A stretch of DNA of 64,000 nt, taken from Glutamicibacter arilaitensis Re117 (lineage in GTDB: Bacteria; Actinomycetota; Actinomycetes; Actinomycetales; Micrococcaceae). A model generated the notes under the pieces. It was given only the letters and a program-made list of their open reading frames with translations. It searched no databases and was not told where the DNA came from. The position numbers and the translations under genes are program-made. The stretch lies in assembly GCF_000197735.1 (NCBI RefSeq), contig NC_014550.1:62001-126000 (forward strand), given 5' to 3'. Position 1 is the stretch's first letter. Every line of letters starts with the position of its first letter. Positions 1 through 9,705 of this stretch are shown here, in pieces.

Positions 1-924
1 ATCTTCGGCATCTTGGGGGATTCAACCCCGGGATTCAGCAACTGGACCGATGGTGAAGCTCCCTTTGTGGGCGGCTGGCTGTCCATTGTCTCGGTCTTCA
101 TGATCGCTGGCTTCTCATTCCAGGGTACCGAGCTGATCGGCGTTGCCGCCGGTGAAGCCGAGAACCCGAAGCGCGATATCCCCAGGGCCATCAAGGCGAT
201 CTTCTGGCGCATCATGCTCTTCTACATCGGCGCGATCTTCGTCATCGGCATGCTGATCCCGTACCTGGATCCTTCGCTGCTGTCTTCCGAAGCCTCGGAT
301 ATCACCACCTCGCCATTCACCCTGGTCTTCGAGCGTGCAGGCGTGGCCTTCGCTGCTGCGCTGATGAACGCCGTGATCCTCTCGGCCATCCTCTCGGCGG
401 GCAACTCCGGACTATATGCCTCATCACGCATGCTTTATTCGATGGCGCTCGACGGCAAGGCACCAAAGATCTTTGCCCGCTTGAACAAGCGCGGCGTACC
501 GATGCCGGCAATGCTCTTGACCGCCTCGGTAGGCCTCTTTGGTTTCCTGACCGCCATTGTCGGACAGGGTTCGGCCTACACGTGGCTGCTGAACGTATCC
601 GGCCTTTCCGGCTTTATCGCCTGGATAGGTATCGCGGTGTGCCACTACAAGTTCCGCAAGGCGTATATCGCCAGCGGCCAAGACCTGGCGAACCTTCCGT
701 ACAAGGCGCCGCTGTTCCCATTGGGCCCGGTCCTAGCCTTCGTCATCCTGATCGTGGTGATCATCGGCCAGAACTACCAGGCGATCGTGGATGGAAACTT
801 GCTGCAGATGGCTTCGAGCTACATCGGCCTGCCGATCTTCCTGCTGCTCTGGCTGGGCCACTGGCTGGCTACCCGCAAGCAGCCAGCCGTGGCCATCGAT
901 CCATGGACCGCGAAGCTGAACTAG
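1..924 (+). CDS. Amino acid permease (APC superfamily), C-terminal part
   Basis: Integral membrane transporter that probably takes up an amino acid by proton symport; the reading frame is already open at the left edge, so the N-terminal helices and start are outside the window. About 307 residues remain. The stretch [12 protein letters not shown], preceded by FQGTELIG, is the well-conserved cytoplasmic loop of the AAT/LysP-like group of the APC superfamily. Several hydrophobic segments follow, such as the one around [20 protein letters not shown]. It ends with a polar tail. The stop codon TAG interlocks with the stop of the convergent pgm gene. Substrate cannot be assigned; a LysP-like lysine or general amino-acid role is possible from family resemblance only. 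Confidence 0.88.
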   Translation: MFGILGDSTPGFSNWTDGEAPFVGGWLSIVSVFMIAGFSFQGTELIGVAAGEAENPKRDIPRAIKAIFWRIMLFYIGAIFVIGMLIPYLDPSLLSSEASDITTSPFTLVFERAGVAFAAALMNAVILSAILSAGNSGLYASSRMLYSMALDGKAPKIFARLNKRGVPMPAMLLTASVGLFGFLTAIVGQGSAYTWLLNVSGLSGFIAWIGIAVCHYKFRKAYIASGQDLANLPYKAPLFPLGPVLAFVILIVVIIGQNYQAIVDGNLLQMASSYIGLPIFLLLWLGHWLATRKQPAVAIDPWTAKLN

Positions 925-2558
925 CCAGCTAGCGCAGCATCAACAATCACCCGAGCTTCAGCCAGCACCTGCTGCAGATGCTCGGGTGATTTTGTTGATT
1001 CTGCATAGATCTTGTAGATGTCTTCTGTGCCCGATGGGCGCGCGGCAAACCATGCGTGCTCACTGGAGACCTTCAGTCCGCCAATGGCGAAGCCAGCAGC
1101 TTCCGTCACCTTGGCGGTAATCGTGTCGCCGGCCAGCTCGGTGGCGGCCACCATCGAGGCATCCAGCTTGGAGAGCAACGCCTTCTGCTCGCGATCAGCC
1201 GGCGCATCGAAGCGGTCATAGAAGCTTGCGCCATGGCGCTGGACCAGCTGCGCATGCAGCTGGCTTGGGCTCTTGCCGGTGACCGCACGGATCTCGGACG
1301 CCAGCAGAGCCAGCATCAACCCATCCTTATCGGTGCTGAACGCCTTGCCGGAGAAGTCCAGGAAGCTCGCCCCAGCGGACTCCTCACCGCAGAAAGCGAC
1401 CATTCCTGAAGACAGCGGTTCAACGAAGTACTTGAACCCGACAGGCACCTCGCGCAGCGTCCGGCCGTGGGAGGCCACCACCTTGTCGATAAGCACCGAC
1501 GAGACCAGGGTTTTGCCGAGCTGCGCATCTGCTGGCCAGTGCTCGCGATGGGTCAGCAGGTAGTCGATGGCCACGGCCAGGAAGTGGTTCGGATTCATCA
1601 GCCCTGCATCCGGGGTGACGATGCCGTGGCGGTCTGCATCCGCATCGTTGCCGGTGGCGATGTCGTACTTCTCGCGGTTGGCCACCAAGGAGGCCATGGC
1701 GTGGGCCGAGGAGCAGTCCATGCGGATCTTGCCATCTTTATCAAGGGTCATGAAGCCGAAGCGCGGGTCAACGGATTCGTTGACCACTTCCAGATTCAAG
1801 CCATAGCGGCGGCCGATTTCGCCCCAGTAATGCACCGAAGCTCCGCCCAGCGGGTCCGCTCCGATGGAAATGCCCGAGGCTGCGATGGCCTTGAAGTCGA
1901 TGACTGCAGCCAAGTCGGTGATGTACAGCTCGCGGAAGTCGAACGGACGGGCGCTTGGCTCGCCTCGCTTGATCTGGCCGTTGGCCAATAGCTCATTGGC
2001 GCGGGCGGCAATGGGCCCGGTGATCTCGGATTCGGCCGGGCCGCCATGCGGTGGGTTGTACTTGATGCCGCCGTCGGCTGGCGGATTGTGCGAAGGCGTG
2101 ATGATCAAGCCGTCTGCCTGCTCGCCGCCCTCGGCGTTATGCACCAGGATTGCATGGCTCACGGCAGGGGTGGGCGTCAGTCCGTCTTCAGCCAGCACCG
2201 TGACGCCGTTGCCTGCCAGCACCTCCAGCGCAGTGCGGTAGGCAGGCTCGGACAGTGCGTGGCTGTCCTTGCCCACGTACATCGGGCCGGTGATCCCAGC
2301 GCCGTTGCGGTAGTCCACCACAGCCTGGGTAATCGCCGCGATATGCGCTTCGTTGAAGGTGCCGTTCAGCGAGGAACCGCGGTGCCCTGAGGTGCCGAAG
2401 ATGACCGCTTGTCCGGGGTTGCTGGCCGAAGGCGTGATGCTGCTGTAGGCATCGAGCACCTCCTGAAGATTAATCAGGTCGGATACGGTTGCTGGTTCTC
2501 CAGCTCGAAGGTGTGCCACAGATTGCCTTTCAGGTTGATGCGCGTAACGCGGATCCAT
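921..2558 (-). CDS. pgm: Alpha-D-glucose phosphate-specific phosphoglucomutase
   Basis: Interconverts glucose-1-phosphate and glucose-6-phosphate, linking glycolysis to glycogen, trehalose and cell-wall sugar synthesis in the cytosol. The 545 residues match the usual length of this family. Visible motifs are GTSGHRG (about 55-61), the phosphoserine loop TPSHNPP with the catalytic serine near 156, the metal loop DADAD (about 305-309) and the sugar-binding loop GEESAGASF. The start is the ATG of [10 protein letters not shown]; an ATG further in (in the MDCSS region) would lose essential domains. It converges on the permease and the two stops share a CTAG. It is divergent from the DUF4190 gene only 17 nt away, so the two promoters must overlap. 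Confidence 0.95.
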   Translation of the reverse strand: MDPRYAHQPERQSVAHLRAGEPATVSDLINLQEVLDAYSSITPSASNPGQAVIFGTSGHRGSSLNGTFNEAHIAAITQAVVDYRNGAGITGPMYVGKDSHALSEPAYRTALEVLAGNGVTVLAEDGLTPTPAVSHAILVHNAEGGEQADGLIITPSHNPPADGGIKYNPPHGGPAESEITGPIAARANELLANGQIKRGEPSARPFDFRELYITDLAAVIDFKAIAASGISIGADPLGGASVHYWGEIGRRYGLNLEVVNESVDPRFGFMTLDKDGKIRMDCSSAHAMASLVANREKYDIATGNDADADRHGIVTPDAGLMNPNHFLAVAIDYLLTHREHWPADAQLGKTLVSSVLIDKVVASHGRTLREVPVGFKYFVEPLSSGMVAFCGEESAGASFLDFSGKAFSTDKDGLMLALLASEIRAVTGKSPSQLHAQLVQRHGASFYDRFDAPADREQKALLSKLDASMVAATELAGDTITAKVTEAAGFAIGGLKVSSEHAWFAARPSGTEDIYKIYAESTKSPEHLQQVLAEARVIVDAALAG

Positions 2559-2575
2559 AGAAGAATGGTGGGCAA

Positions 2576-2914
2576 ATGAGCTATTACCCGTATCCGCAGA
2601 ACCCCTATCAACGACCGCCAGAGTCCGCCAGCCTGTCGGTGGCTTCCCTGGTGCTGGGTATCTTGTCGTTGCTGGGCTTCTCTGTCATTATCCTTGTTCC
2701 GTTGGCAGGAGTCATCACAGGACACCTGGCTTATCGGCGCGAACCTGCTTCCCGCGGGCTATCGCTGGCCGGGCTGATCACCTCATGGGTCGGATTAGCC
2801 CTTGCCATCGTCATTTATGCCGCGGTGATCTGGTTCTTCTGGGCGGTATCCACAGGCTTCGGCTACGACTCGTATTACGACAACGTGACCTTCTCACAAG
2901 GGCTTCTTCGATAA
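2576..2914 (+). CDS. Small DUF4190-type membrane protein
   Basis: Predicted 112-residue integral membrane protein of unknown role. A proline/tyrosine-rich cytoplasmic N-terminus ([12 protein letters not shown]) is followed by two hydrophobic helices (about 23-50 and 65-92) separated by a short polar loop containing HLAYRRE. This architecture and the phrase VLGILSLLG are typical of DUF4190 proteins, which are widespread in Actinobacteria and often sit beside signalling or transport genes. It is divergent from pgm and convergent with the peptide transporter, separated from the latter by a strong hairpin. No catalytic motif is visible, so function is unassigned. Confidence 0.75.
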   Translation: MSYYPYPQNPYQRPPESASLSVASLVLGILSLLGFSVIILVPLAGVITGHLAYRREPASRGLSLAGLITSWVGLALAIVIYAAVIWFFWAVSTGFGYDSYYDNVTFSQGLLR

Positions 2915-2924
2915 TCCCCGGGCA

Positions 2925-2962
2925 TGAAAAAAGCGGTTGGTTCAAATGAACCAACCGCTTTT
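2925..2962. terminator. Bidirectional Rho-independent terminator
   Basis: A perfect 13-bp inverted repeat (AAGCGGTTGGTTC, 4-nt loop, then its complement, 2931-2960) is flanked by an A-run on the left and Ts on the right. It can therefore stop transcription from both the DUF4190 gene and the convergent peptide transporter. Confidence 0.9.
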
Positions 2963-2977
2963 CGCATGATCGAACGC

Positions 2978-4444
2978 CTAGAGGATCGGGCCCATCAGCT
3001 TCTTCAGGGCCGGGGTAGCTGCCATCATGGCAACACCCAGGACGACAGCGGTGCCGCCCATGGCGATGAAGTACGGGATCTCGTTGCCCTCGGTGTAGTA
3101 GCCGGCCAGCACACCCGACAGGGTGGTGCCCAGCGAAACCGACAGGAAGAACAATGCGATCATCTGGGTGCCGAAAGAGGCCGGAGCCAGCTTGGTGGCA
3201 ATGGCCTGGCCCACTGGCGAAAGCAGCAGCTCGGCAAAGGTGCACAGCAGCAAGATGCCCACCAGTGCCAGCAGCGGGGTCTTCACGAAGGATTCCAGCG
3301 GGATGAACAGCAAGAAGGCCGCACCCACAACTACCAATGCCAGGCCGAACTTCATCGAAGTGCGCGGCTGGCGCTTGCCCAGCTTGGTCCACAACGCGGC
3401 GAAGATGCCGGCGAAGATGATGATAAAGACCGGGTTGATCGAGGTGACCCAGCTCGGCGGCATTTCCCAGCTGCCCAAGTGGCGGTCGAGACGCTGGTCC
3501 GAGTAGGCAGCGATGAAGGTGAACTGCTGCTGGAACAGGGCCCAGAAGGCAGCCGAACCGATGTAGAACGGAATGAACGCCCAGACCTGCTTGCGCTCGG
3601 TGGCGTCAACCTTCTTGCTGCGCAGGATCAGTGCGAAGTAGATGATCGAAGCGGCGATGACCACGTAGGCGATGGTGCTTGCCAGGTTTTCCGGGGTCAC
3701 GATCTTGGATACGAAAGCGGCGACGATCAGAACGATCACGGCAGCGAAGATGACCACGTAGCGCTTGCGCTCAGCGGCTGGCAGCGGGTTGCTTGGGATG
3801 CGTCCGGATTCCGGAAGGTTCTTGCGTCCCACCGCGTAGATGCCCAGGCCGATGCCCATGCCAACTGCTGCGGCAGCGAAGCCGATGTGGAAGCCGTAGG
3901 CAACCTGCAGCCAACCGGTGAGCAGTGGGCCAAGCAGGCCACCGATGTTCACGCCCATGTAGAACAGGGAGAAGCCGGCGTCGATGCGTGGATCGTCCTT
4001 GGAATACAGGGAACCGACCAGGGCCACGGCGTTGGCCTTCAGGCCGCCGGAGCCGACTGCTACGAAGATCAGGCCGATAACCAGTCCGGTGTAGCCAGGC
4101 AGAAGCGCCAGGCCGATGTGGCCGATCATGATCGCTATAGCGGAGAAGAACAGGACCCGTTCCGAACCGTACAGGCGGTCAGAGAGCCATGCGCCCAGAA
4201 TGGTGGACAGGTAAACGGCGCCGCCGTAGGCGCCGACCAGGGACAGGGCCAGGGCCTGGTCCATTCCCAGGCCACCGTCGGTGACCGAGTAGTACATGTA
4301 GTAAGCCAGCAAGCCCTGCATGCCGTAGAAAGAGAAGCGTTCCCACATTTCCACGCTGAAGAGGCTTGCGAGCGCGCCGGGATGGCCGAAGAAGGTCTTC
4401 CCGGAAGCTTGGGTGCTCGTTGTTGCAGTAGACATACGTAACAT
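2978..4444 (-). CDS. POT/PTR family peptide MFS transporter (DtpT-like)
   Basis: Proton-coupled di/tripeptide importer of the POT (PTR2) family in the cytoplasmic membrane. The 488 residues and roughly 14 hydrophobic segments fit the bacterial DtpT type. The POT signature ExxER appears near the N-terminus as EMWERFSFYG, and the second family motif region FSLFYMGVNIGG is also present. The start used is the first ATG (MLRMSTATT); the ATG three codons in is equally possible because neither has a strong Shine-Dalgarno sequence at ideal distance. It lies 43 nt downstream of the amidase on the same strand. An amidase plus peptide importer suggests peptide or amide scavenging, but that link is inference. 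Confidence 0.92.
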   Translation of the reverse strand: MLRMSTATTSTQASGKTFFGHPGALASLFSVEMWERFSFYGMQGLLAYYMYYSVTDGGLGMDQALALSLVGAYGGAVYLSTILGAWLSDRLYGSERVLFFSAIAIMIGHIGLALLPGYTGLVIGLIFVAVGSGGLKANAVALVGSLYSKDDPRIDAGFSLFYMGVNIGGLLGPLLTGWLQVAYGFHIGFAAAAVGMGIGLGIYAVGRKNLPESGRIPSNPLPAAERKRYVVIFAAVIVLIVAAFVSKIVTPENLASTIAYVVIAASIIYFALILRSKKVDATERKQVWAFIPFYIGSAAFWALFQQQFTFIAAYSDQRLDRHLGSWEMPPSWVTSINPVFIIIFAGIFAALWTKLGKRQPRTSMKFGLALVVVGAAFLLFIPLESFVKTPLLALVGILLLCTFAELLLSPVGQAIATKLAPASFGTQMIALFFLSVSLGTTLSGVLAGYYTEGNEIPYFIAMGGTAVVLGVAMMAATPALKKLMGPIL

Positions 4445-4487
4445 TTTTCGCTTTTGTCCACCCGAGTACCTACTTATATGGGAAAGG

Positions 4488-5834
4488 TCACAGCTGTATC
4501 TGAGCGGCCAGCGCGAGCAGCAGCCCCTCGTCGGAGCGCGGGGAAATCAGCTGAATACTCATTGGTAACCCCTCCTTGGAGTGACCCACCGGGATGGTGA
4601 TGGCAGCTACTGAGGCGACGTTCACCATCGAGGTATAGGGCGCGTACTGGCACTGCAACATATAATCCACATCGGCCGTGGATTGTGTATAGTGCCCGAT
4701 GCTCGGTGGGATCGAAGCCATGGCAGGGGTAGCCACCACGTCGAAAGCGGACCACTGGCGCACGAAATCCGCCGCAATCTGCTTCAACCTCGATCCGGCC
4801 TGCAGGCTCTGTTCCAGCGAGCGGTCAGCGGCACGGCCGCGGAAGTCCCTGGCCAGCTCACCGAGCAGCGAATCATCGGAAACCGGAACGTGCTTCAGCC
4901 CATTGGTCCACACCGCCGCGAAGGTTTCAGGATAATCCTCGGCATAGTGCAGATCGGCTGGCTCGACGCGGTGGCGTTGCCCCAGGCGTTCAAGGCCCTG
5001 GGTAAAGGCGTCCCGGGCTTCGGGCGCCAGCGAAATCTCATAGACCGGTTCAAAAGGAGAATGGGTGCTGTACCCGATTTTCAAGTCGGACAGGCGCTCG
5101 GGATAGCTTCCCTGCAGCAGTGGCAGGTAATGGTCCTTGCCGCGCATGGCATCAAGCAGCAGGGCTGCATCCAAAGCATCATGGGCCAACGGGCCGGAGA
5201 CTGCCAGTTTCGGGGCTCCCATGGGGTCGTTGTAGCCATCAAGGACATCGCTGGGAATGCGTCCCAATGAGGGCTTGAGTCCAACCAGTCCGCAGGCCGC
5301 CGCGGGGATGCGAACCGAACCGCCGCCATCGGATCCCGGTCCCAGCGGAATCATGCCGGCGGCAATGGCCGCGGCCTGCCCGCCGGAGGATCCGCCGGAA
5401 GAGCGCGTGGGATCCAGTGGATTACGTGATGGGGCAGCGACGAGGTTCTCCGAATAGCTGCTCAACCCGAACTCCGGAACCTGCGTCTTGCCCAGGATCA
5501 CCACGCCTTCGGAGCGCAGCCGGGCCACCAGTGAATGGTCGCGTTCGGCTACCGTTGTCGGCATGGCCGCGGTGCCGTAGGTGGTGGGCATCCCGGCCAC
5601 CTCGTTCAGGTCCTTGAAGGCGGTGGGCAGTCCGTGCAGGCGGCCGATTTCCCCGCGGGCATGCGCCGCATCGGCCGCGGCCGCTGCTTCCATGGCATTT
5701 TCTGCCACGTGCACGAAAGCGCCTAGGTCCGCCTGCTCTTCGATGCGCGCAAGGCAGTGCTCGGTGACCTCGCGGCTTGAACGCTCGCCGCGGGCCAATT
5801 CGTCTCGCAATTTCAGGGTGCTTGAGGGAAACAT
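4488..5834 (-). CDS. Amidase signature family protein
   Basis: Predicted cytosolic hydrolase of C-N amide bonds, 448 residues. The amidase signature is complete: catalytic Lys at about 74 (AFKDLNE), cis-Ser at about 149 within GGSSGG, and nucleophile Ser at about 173 within [10 protein letters not shown]. The 24-residue spacing between the two serines is the one expected for the family. No GatB partner or second domain is nearby, so a GatA role is unlikely; a broad-specificity amidase is the better call. It is first in a leftward pair with the POT transporter and divergent from the rhodanese gene, with 67 nt between the two starts. Confidence 0.88.
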   Translation of the reverse strand: MFPSSTLKLRDELARGERSSREVTEHCLARIEEQADLGAFVHVAENAMEAAAAADAAHARGEIGRLHGLPTAFKDLNEVAGMPTTYGTAAMPTTVAERDHSLVARLRSEGVVILGKTQVPEFGLSSYSENLVAAPSRNPLDPTRSSGGSSGGQAAAIAAGMIPLGPGSDGGGSVRIPAAACGLVGLKPSLGRIPSDVLDGYNDPMGAPKLAVSGPLAHDALDAALLLDAMRGKDHYLPLLQGSYPERLSDLKIGYSTHSPFEPVYEISLAPEARDAFTQGLERLGQRHRVEPADLHYAEDYPETFAAVWTNGLKHVPVSDDSLLGELARDFRGRAADRSLEQSLQAGSRLKQIAADFVRQWSAFDVVATPAMASIPPSIGHYTQSTADVDYMLQCQYAPYTSMVNVASVAAITIPVGHSKEGLPMSIQLISPRSDEGLLLALAAQIQL

Positions 5835-5901
5835 GTCTGCTTTCGACGCAGGAAATGACTAGTCTTATAAGCAAACACCCTATGTGAGAGGAATGCCAGC
5901 C

Positions 5902-6228
5902 ATGAGCGATTTCGAAACTGTCTCGGTCAACGATGTCCCGAAGGACGCCTTCATCCTTGATGTGCGCGAAGACTTCGAATGGGAAGCCGGACGAGCTGCC
6001 GGGGCCACCCACGTTGTGCTTGGCACCCTGCCAGAGCGCGTGGGCGAGCTGGACCCGGATGTCGATACCTACGTGATTTGCCGTACCGGCGGGCGTTCTG
6101 CGCAGGCCGCAGCATGGCTGACCGGCATGGGCTACACCGCGTTCAACATCGCCGGCGGTTCCGACGCATGGCTTGAAGCGGGCCTGCCGATGGAAGCCGA
6201 GAACGGCCAGGAGCCAACCGTACGATGA
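5902..6228 (+). CDS. Rhodanese-like domain protein
   Basis: Single-domain rhodanese homologue of 108 residues, a possible sulfurtransferase or persulfide carrier. The active-site loop is CRTGGRSAQ with the catalytic Cys. The fold motifs ILDVRE near the N-terminus and GGSDAW near the C-terminus are also present. The ATG of MSDFETVSV is chosen because GAGAGG (5886-5891) lies 10 nt upstream; an in-frame ATG three codons earlier is too close to it. The stop overlaps the pheA start (ATGA), so the two genes are probably co-translated. Nothing in the sequence explains why a sulfurtransferase is tied to phenylalanine synthesis. Confidence 0.9.
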   Translation: MSDFETVSVNDVPKDAFILDVREDFEWEAGRAAGATHVVLGTLPERVGELDPDVDTYVICRTGGRSAQAAAWLTGMGYTAFNIAGGSDAWLEAGLPMEAENGQEPTVR

Positions 6229-7148
6229 GCTATGCCTATCTGGGACCTGCCGGCACTTTCACCGAGTCGGCCCTGCTGCAGGTTCCCGGGGCAGCCGATG
6301 CGCAGCGGATTCCCGCATCCAGCGTCAACGTGGCCCTGTCCATGGTGCGCGAAGGCAGCGTGGAAGCGGCGATGGTTCCGATCGAGAACTCGGTAGAGGG
6401 CGGCGTTTCAGCCACTCTGGATGCGATCGCGCAGGGCGAGGCCCTGCAGATCGTCGCCGAAATCCTCGTTCCGATCTCTTTCGTGCTTGCCGTGCGCCCT
6501 GGCATCGATTCGCTGGAGCAGATCAAGCGGATCTCCACCCACGGGCATGCCTGGGCGCAGTGCCGCCTCTGGGCCGAAGCCAACATCCCGCAAGCGGCCT
6601 TCACCCCGGCCTCATCCACGGCCGCCGGCGCCCTGGCGCTCGAAGAGGCCGAACCGCCGCATGATGCGGCGATCTGCTCTCCGCTGGTGGCCCAGGAACG
6701 CGGCCTGAAGGTGCTGGCACGCGGGGTCGAAGACAACCAGGGAGCGGTCACCCGCTTCATCCTGGTCACCCGCCCCGGAAAGATCCCGGCACCGACCAAG
6801 GTGGATAAATCCACGCTGATCCTGCCGCTGCCAGAGGACCGTCCCGGTGCGCTGATGGAAATCCTGGAACAGTTCACCGCTCGCGGAGTGAACCTTTCAC
6901 GCATTGAATCGCGTCCTACCGGCCAAGGGTTGGGGCAGTACTTCTTCTCCGTGGACTTCGAGGGCCATGTGGCCGATGAACGCGTGGCTGCGGCCTTATC
7001 CGGCTTGCACCGGCTCTCCCCGGAACTGCGCTTCCTGGGTTCCTACCCGGCCGCCGAAGGTGTCGAGCCTTTTGTCGATGCGCACAATTCCGACGCGGCG
7101 TTCAGCGAAGCCCGCGATTGGGTCAAGTCGCTTCGCGAACGCCTGTAA
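6225..7148 (+). CDS. pheA: Prephenate dehydratase
   Basis: Converts prephenate to phenylpyruvate in phenylalanine biosynthesis. This is the stand-alone monofunctional form (307 residues) without a chorismate mutase domain, as usual in Actinobacteria. The catalytic domain opens with YLGPAGTFTE, includes PIENSVEGG, and has the TRFILV motif (around 183-188) whose Thr-Arg is catalytic. A C-terminal ACT domain follows, with the ESRP motif that forms the phenylalanine-binding feedback site. Start and upstream stop overlap by 4 nt with the rhodanese gene. A strong hairpin lies directly downstream. Confidence 0.95.
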   Translation: MSYAYLGPAGTFTESALLQVPGAADAQRIPASSVNVALSMVREGSVEAAMVPIENSVEGGVSATLDAIAQGEALQIVAEILVPISFVLAVRPGIDSLEQIKRISTHGHAWAQCRLWAEANIPQAAFTPASSTAAGALALEEAEPPHDAAICSPLVAQERGLKVLARGVEDNQGAVTRFILVTRPGKIPAPTKVDKSTLILPLPEDRPGALMEILEQFTARGVNLSRIESRPTGQGLGQYFFSVDFEGHVADERVAAALSGLHRLSPELRFLGSYPAAEGVEPFVDAHNSDAAFSEARDWVKSLRERL

Positions 7149-7159
7149 GCAGGCAACGC

Positions 7160-7210
7160 AAAGGCCTGGCCGGTTTCCCTTGATTGAAGGGAAGCCGGCC
7201 AGGCCTTTTT
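7160..7210. terminator. Rho-independent terminator after pheA
   Basis: A long inverted repeat pairs AAAGGCCTGGCCGG and TTTCCCTT with downstream AAGGGAA and CCGGCCAGGCCTTT and ends in a T-run. It sits between the convergent pheA and lipid kinase genes and can serve both. Confidence 0.9.
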
Positions 7211-7218
7211 GGTGCAGG

Positions 7219-8265
7219 TTACGGGGTGCGTAGGCGCAGGGCGCTCGGGTTCACCGAGACCTGCAGTTCGTTGACCTGGCCGGTAGGGTCCCCGTCAATC
7301 TGGGTGTTCATCGGCTCATCGCAGCGCAGCGACACCCCTGCGGTCTGGTAGAAGCTCATTACCGGAATCTTGTTCTTGGCGCGGAAGGCGGTCTTGAGCA
7401 GGATCCAGGTCCAGCCGGCGGCCGAGCGGGGCGAAAGGATCACCGCGTCCAGCACCCCGTCGTCGATCTTTGCGTCGGGCACGAAATCCAGGCCCTGCAG
7501 CTTGCCGCAGTTGGCGAAGAGCACCGAGCGGACCTTGCGGGTCTGCCAGTTCTCGTCATCTGCCAGCTTGAAGCTCACCTTCTTGCGCTGGCCGGGCAGC
7601 TGGCGCAGGCCGGCTTCGGAATAGGCCAGCCAGCCAACCTTGGACTTCAGTTCTTCATTGGTGTCGTCAAACAGGTCGGCATCAGTTCCCACCCCGGCGA
7701 TCACCAAGAACGCGTGGTCTGCCTGCTCTCCGTCCAGCAGCTTCAGCTTCATATGCCCGACGTCGATGCGCCGGACCATTCCGCGCACGGCAACCAGGGC
7801 TGCGGTGTGCAGGTCATCGAGGGGAATATCCACGTTGCGGGCCAGCAGGTTGCCGGTGCCCAGCGGAAGGATTCCCAAGGAAGCATCGGTGCCTTCGAGC
7901 ACTTCCGCCACGGCGCGGATGGTTCCATCGCCGCCGGCAGCCAGAATTGTGTCGCATTGCGCATCCAGCGCTTCGCGGGCCGCATCCTGGCCGGCATTCT
8001 CCTTGGTCGTCTCAATGATCAGGGGGGCTTCCAGGCCCGCTTCGGCGCAGACGCGCTCCACGGCTTCCTTTGCTTCCTCAGCCCCTGACTTGGAAGGATT
8101 GATGACAATGGCAACCTTGGTGGCGACTGCCTGTTCCGCTGCTTCGGGCTGCTTGACTAGCGGCTTGCTGTAGTGCGAAAGCTTGCGCACCGAATACCAA
8201 CTGGTCGCCGCGGCGGCAGCTGCGGCAGCCACGGCAGAGAAAACGATCACACGATTTGTCTGCAT
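7219..8265 (-). CDS. Diacylglycerol/sphingosine kinase-family lipid kinase
   Basis: Predicted ATP-dependent lipid kinase (DAGK catalytic domain, YegS/BmrU-like), 348 residues. An N-terminal hydrophobic segment (about 5-24, alanine-rich) probably anchors it to the membrane. The catalytic domain begins at about 50 with VAIVINPSKSG, followed by the nucleotide motif GGDGTIRAVAE and the PLGTGNLLARN loop. The C-terminal beta-domain is complete, ending in a short basic tail. It is divergent from serS, with only 38 nt between start codons, so both promoters lie in or across that gap. Substrate lipid cannot be told from sequence. Confidence 0.88.
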   Translation of the reverse strand: MQTNRVIVFSAVAAAAAAAATSWYSVRKLSHYSKPLVKQPEAAEQAVATKVAIVINPSKSGAEEAKEAVERVCAEAGLEAPLIIETTKENAGQDAAREALDAQCDTILAAGGDGTIRAVAEVLEGTDASLGILPLGTGNLLARNVDIPLDDLHTAALVAVRGMVRRIDVGHMKLKLLDGEQADHAFLVIAGVGTDADLFDDTNEELKSKVGWLAYSEAGLRQLPGQRKKVSFKLADDENWQTRKVRSVLFANCGKLQGLDFVPDAKIDDGVLDAVILSPRSAAGWTWILLKTAFRAKNKIPVMSFYQTAGVSLRCDEPMNTQIDGDPTGQVNELQVSVNPSALRLRTP

Positions 8266-8291
8266 AATGCTCTCATCGTACTCATGATTGC

Positions 8292-8303
8292 TACGCTTAA
8301 GAT
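8292..8303 (+). promoter_or_regulatory. Candidate -10 box for a leaderless serS transcript
   Basis: TACGCT (8292-8297) fits the actinobacterial TAnnnT -10 consensus and ends exactly 6 nt before the GTG start of serS. No Shine-Dalgarno sequence is present in the short gap, so transcription would begin at or next to the start codon. Confidence 0.5.
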
Positions 8304-9581
8304 GTGATCGACCTTAAAATGCTCACCGAAAATCCGGATATGTACCGCGCCTCGCAACGCGCGCGCGGTGCCGACGAGTCGTTAATTGACCAGCTGCTGG
8401 CAGCTGACACGGCGCGTCGTGAAACCATTGCTACCTACGAGCGCCTGCGTGCCGAGCAGAATGCGTTCTCCAAGAAGGTCGGCAAGGCCAAGGGCGATGA
8501 ACGCGCCGCCCTGCTTGCCGAGGTCAAGGAGCTCGCTGCTTCGGTCAAGTCTGCCCAGGCAGAGTCTGACGCGGCCGCTGCCAAGTGCACCGCACTGCAG
8601 CGCTCGATCCCGAACCTGATCATCGACGGCATCCCAGCCGGCGGCGAAGATGACTTCACTGTCGTCAAGCACGTAGGTACCGTTCGCGACTTCAAGGCCG
8701 AAGGGTTCGAGCCGCTGGACCACCTGCAGCTGGCTGAGAAGCTGGATGCCATCGATATGGAACGCGGCGCCAAGGTCTCCGGCTCGCGCTTCTACTTCCT
8801 CAAGGGCATCGGCGCCCGCTTGGAAATCGCGATGATGAACATGGCCCTGGACGTGGCCATGGAGCACGAGTTCATCCCGATGATTACCCCGACCCTGGTT
8901 CGCCCCGAAACCATGCAGGGCACCGGCTTCGATGTCGAGCACGACGACGAGATCTACAAGCTCGAGCGCGACAACATGTACCTGGTCGGCACCTCCGAGG
9001 TGGCCTTGGCCGGCTATCATGCCGATGAGATCATGGACCTGGCCGAAGGCTCGATCCGCTACGCCGGTTGGTCCTCCTGCTACCGTCGCGAGGCTGGTTC
9101 GGCCGGCAAGGACACCCGTGGCATCATCCGCGTGCACCAGTTCAACAAGCTGGAGATGTTCGTCTACACCAGCGTGGAGAACGCCGAGGCAGAGCACGCG
9201 AAGCTGCTGGCCATGGAAGAGGACATGCTTGGACGCATGGAACTTCCATACCGCGTGATCGACACCGCCGCCGGCGACCTGGGCATGAGCGCGGCTCGCA
9301 AGTTCGACTGCGAAGCTTGGGTTCCAACCCAGGACACCTTCCGCGAGCTGACCTCGACCTCCAACTGCACCACCTTCCAGGCCCGCCGCCTGAACATCCG
9401 CGAACGCGAGATCATCGACGGCAAGCCAGGAAAGACCCGTTCGGTGGCAACCCTGAACGGCACCTTGGCCACCACCCGCTGGATCGTCGCGATTCTGGAA
9501 AACCACCAGAACCCTGACGGCTCGGTCAACGTGCCCAAGGCCCTGCAGCCTTACCTTGGCGGGATCGAAGTCCTCAAGTAA
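8304..9581 (+). CDS. serS: Seryl-tRNA synthetase
   Basis: Class II aminoacyl-tRNA synthetase that charges tRNA-Ser (and tRNA-Sec where present). The 425 residues have the family layout: an N-terminal antiparallel coiled coil (about 30-100, rich in Ala, Glu, Lys and Arg) that grips the tRNA, then the catalytic core. Motif 2 is visible as [14 protein letters not shown] and motif 3 near the C-terminus as [16 protein letters not shown]. The start is a GTG giving [11 protein letters not shown], the conserved N-terminus; an ATG two bases earlier is out of frame. It has no visible ribosome-binding site, consistent with leaderless translation. A hairpin follows the gene. Confidence 0.97.
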   Translation: MIDLKMLTENPDMYRASQRARGADESLIDQLLAADTARRETIATYERLRAEQNAFSKKVGKAKGDERAALLAEVKELAASVKSAQAESDAAAAKCTALQRSIPNLIIDGIPAGGEDDFTVVKHVGTVRDFKAEGFEPLDHLQLAEKLDAIDMERGAKVSGSRFYFLKGIGARLEIAMMNMALDVAMEHEFIPMITPTLVRPETMQGTGFDVEHDDEIYKLERDNMYLVGTSEVALAGYHADEIMDLAEGSIRYAGWSSCYRREAGSAGKDTRGIIRVHQFNKLEMFVYTSVENAEAEHAKLLAMEEDMLGRMELPYRVIDTAAGDLGMSAARKFDCEAWVPTQDTFRELTSTSNCTTFQARRLNIREREIIDGKPGKTRSVATLNGTLATTRWIVAILENHQNPDGSVNVPKALQPYLGGIEVLK

Positions 9582-9594
9582 ATCAGGTTCCGCA

Positions 9595-9629
9595 AGTTGC
9601 CGGTCATCCATTGCTGATGGCCGGCAACT
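9595..9629 (+). terminator. Probable serS terminator hairpin
   Basis: AGTTGCCGG (9595-9603) pairs with CCGGCAACT (9621-9629), with extra CATC/GATG pairing inside. The T-run after it is weak (CATTT), so efficiency is uncertain. Confidence 0.65.
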
Positions 9630-9705
9630 GCATTTAACCCGTTGTTAAGGTGTTCCTGTGCCGCGGGTCATCGCGAAATAGCGGCGGTGATGGTTAACTT
9701 GAGCC

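Noticed and set aside
2924..4441. 505-codon open frame on the plus strand
   Set aside because: It is fully antisense to the POT transporter, is rich in Gln/Gly/Glu/His as expected for a shadow frame of membrane helices, and has no ribosome-binding site.
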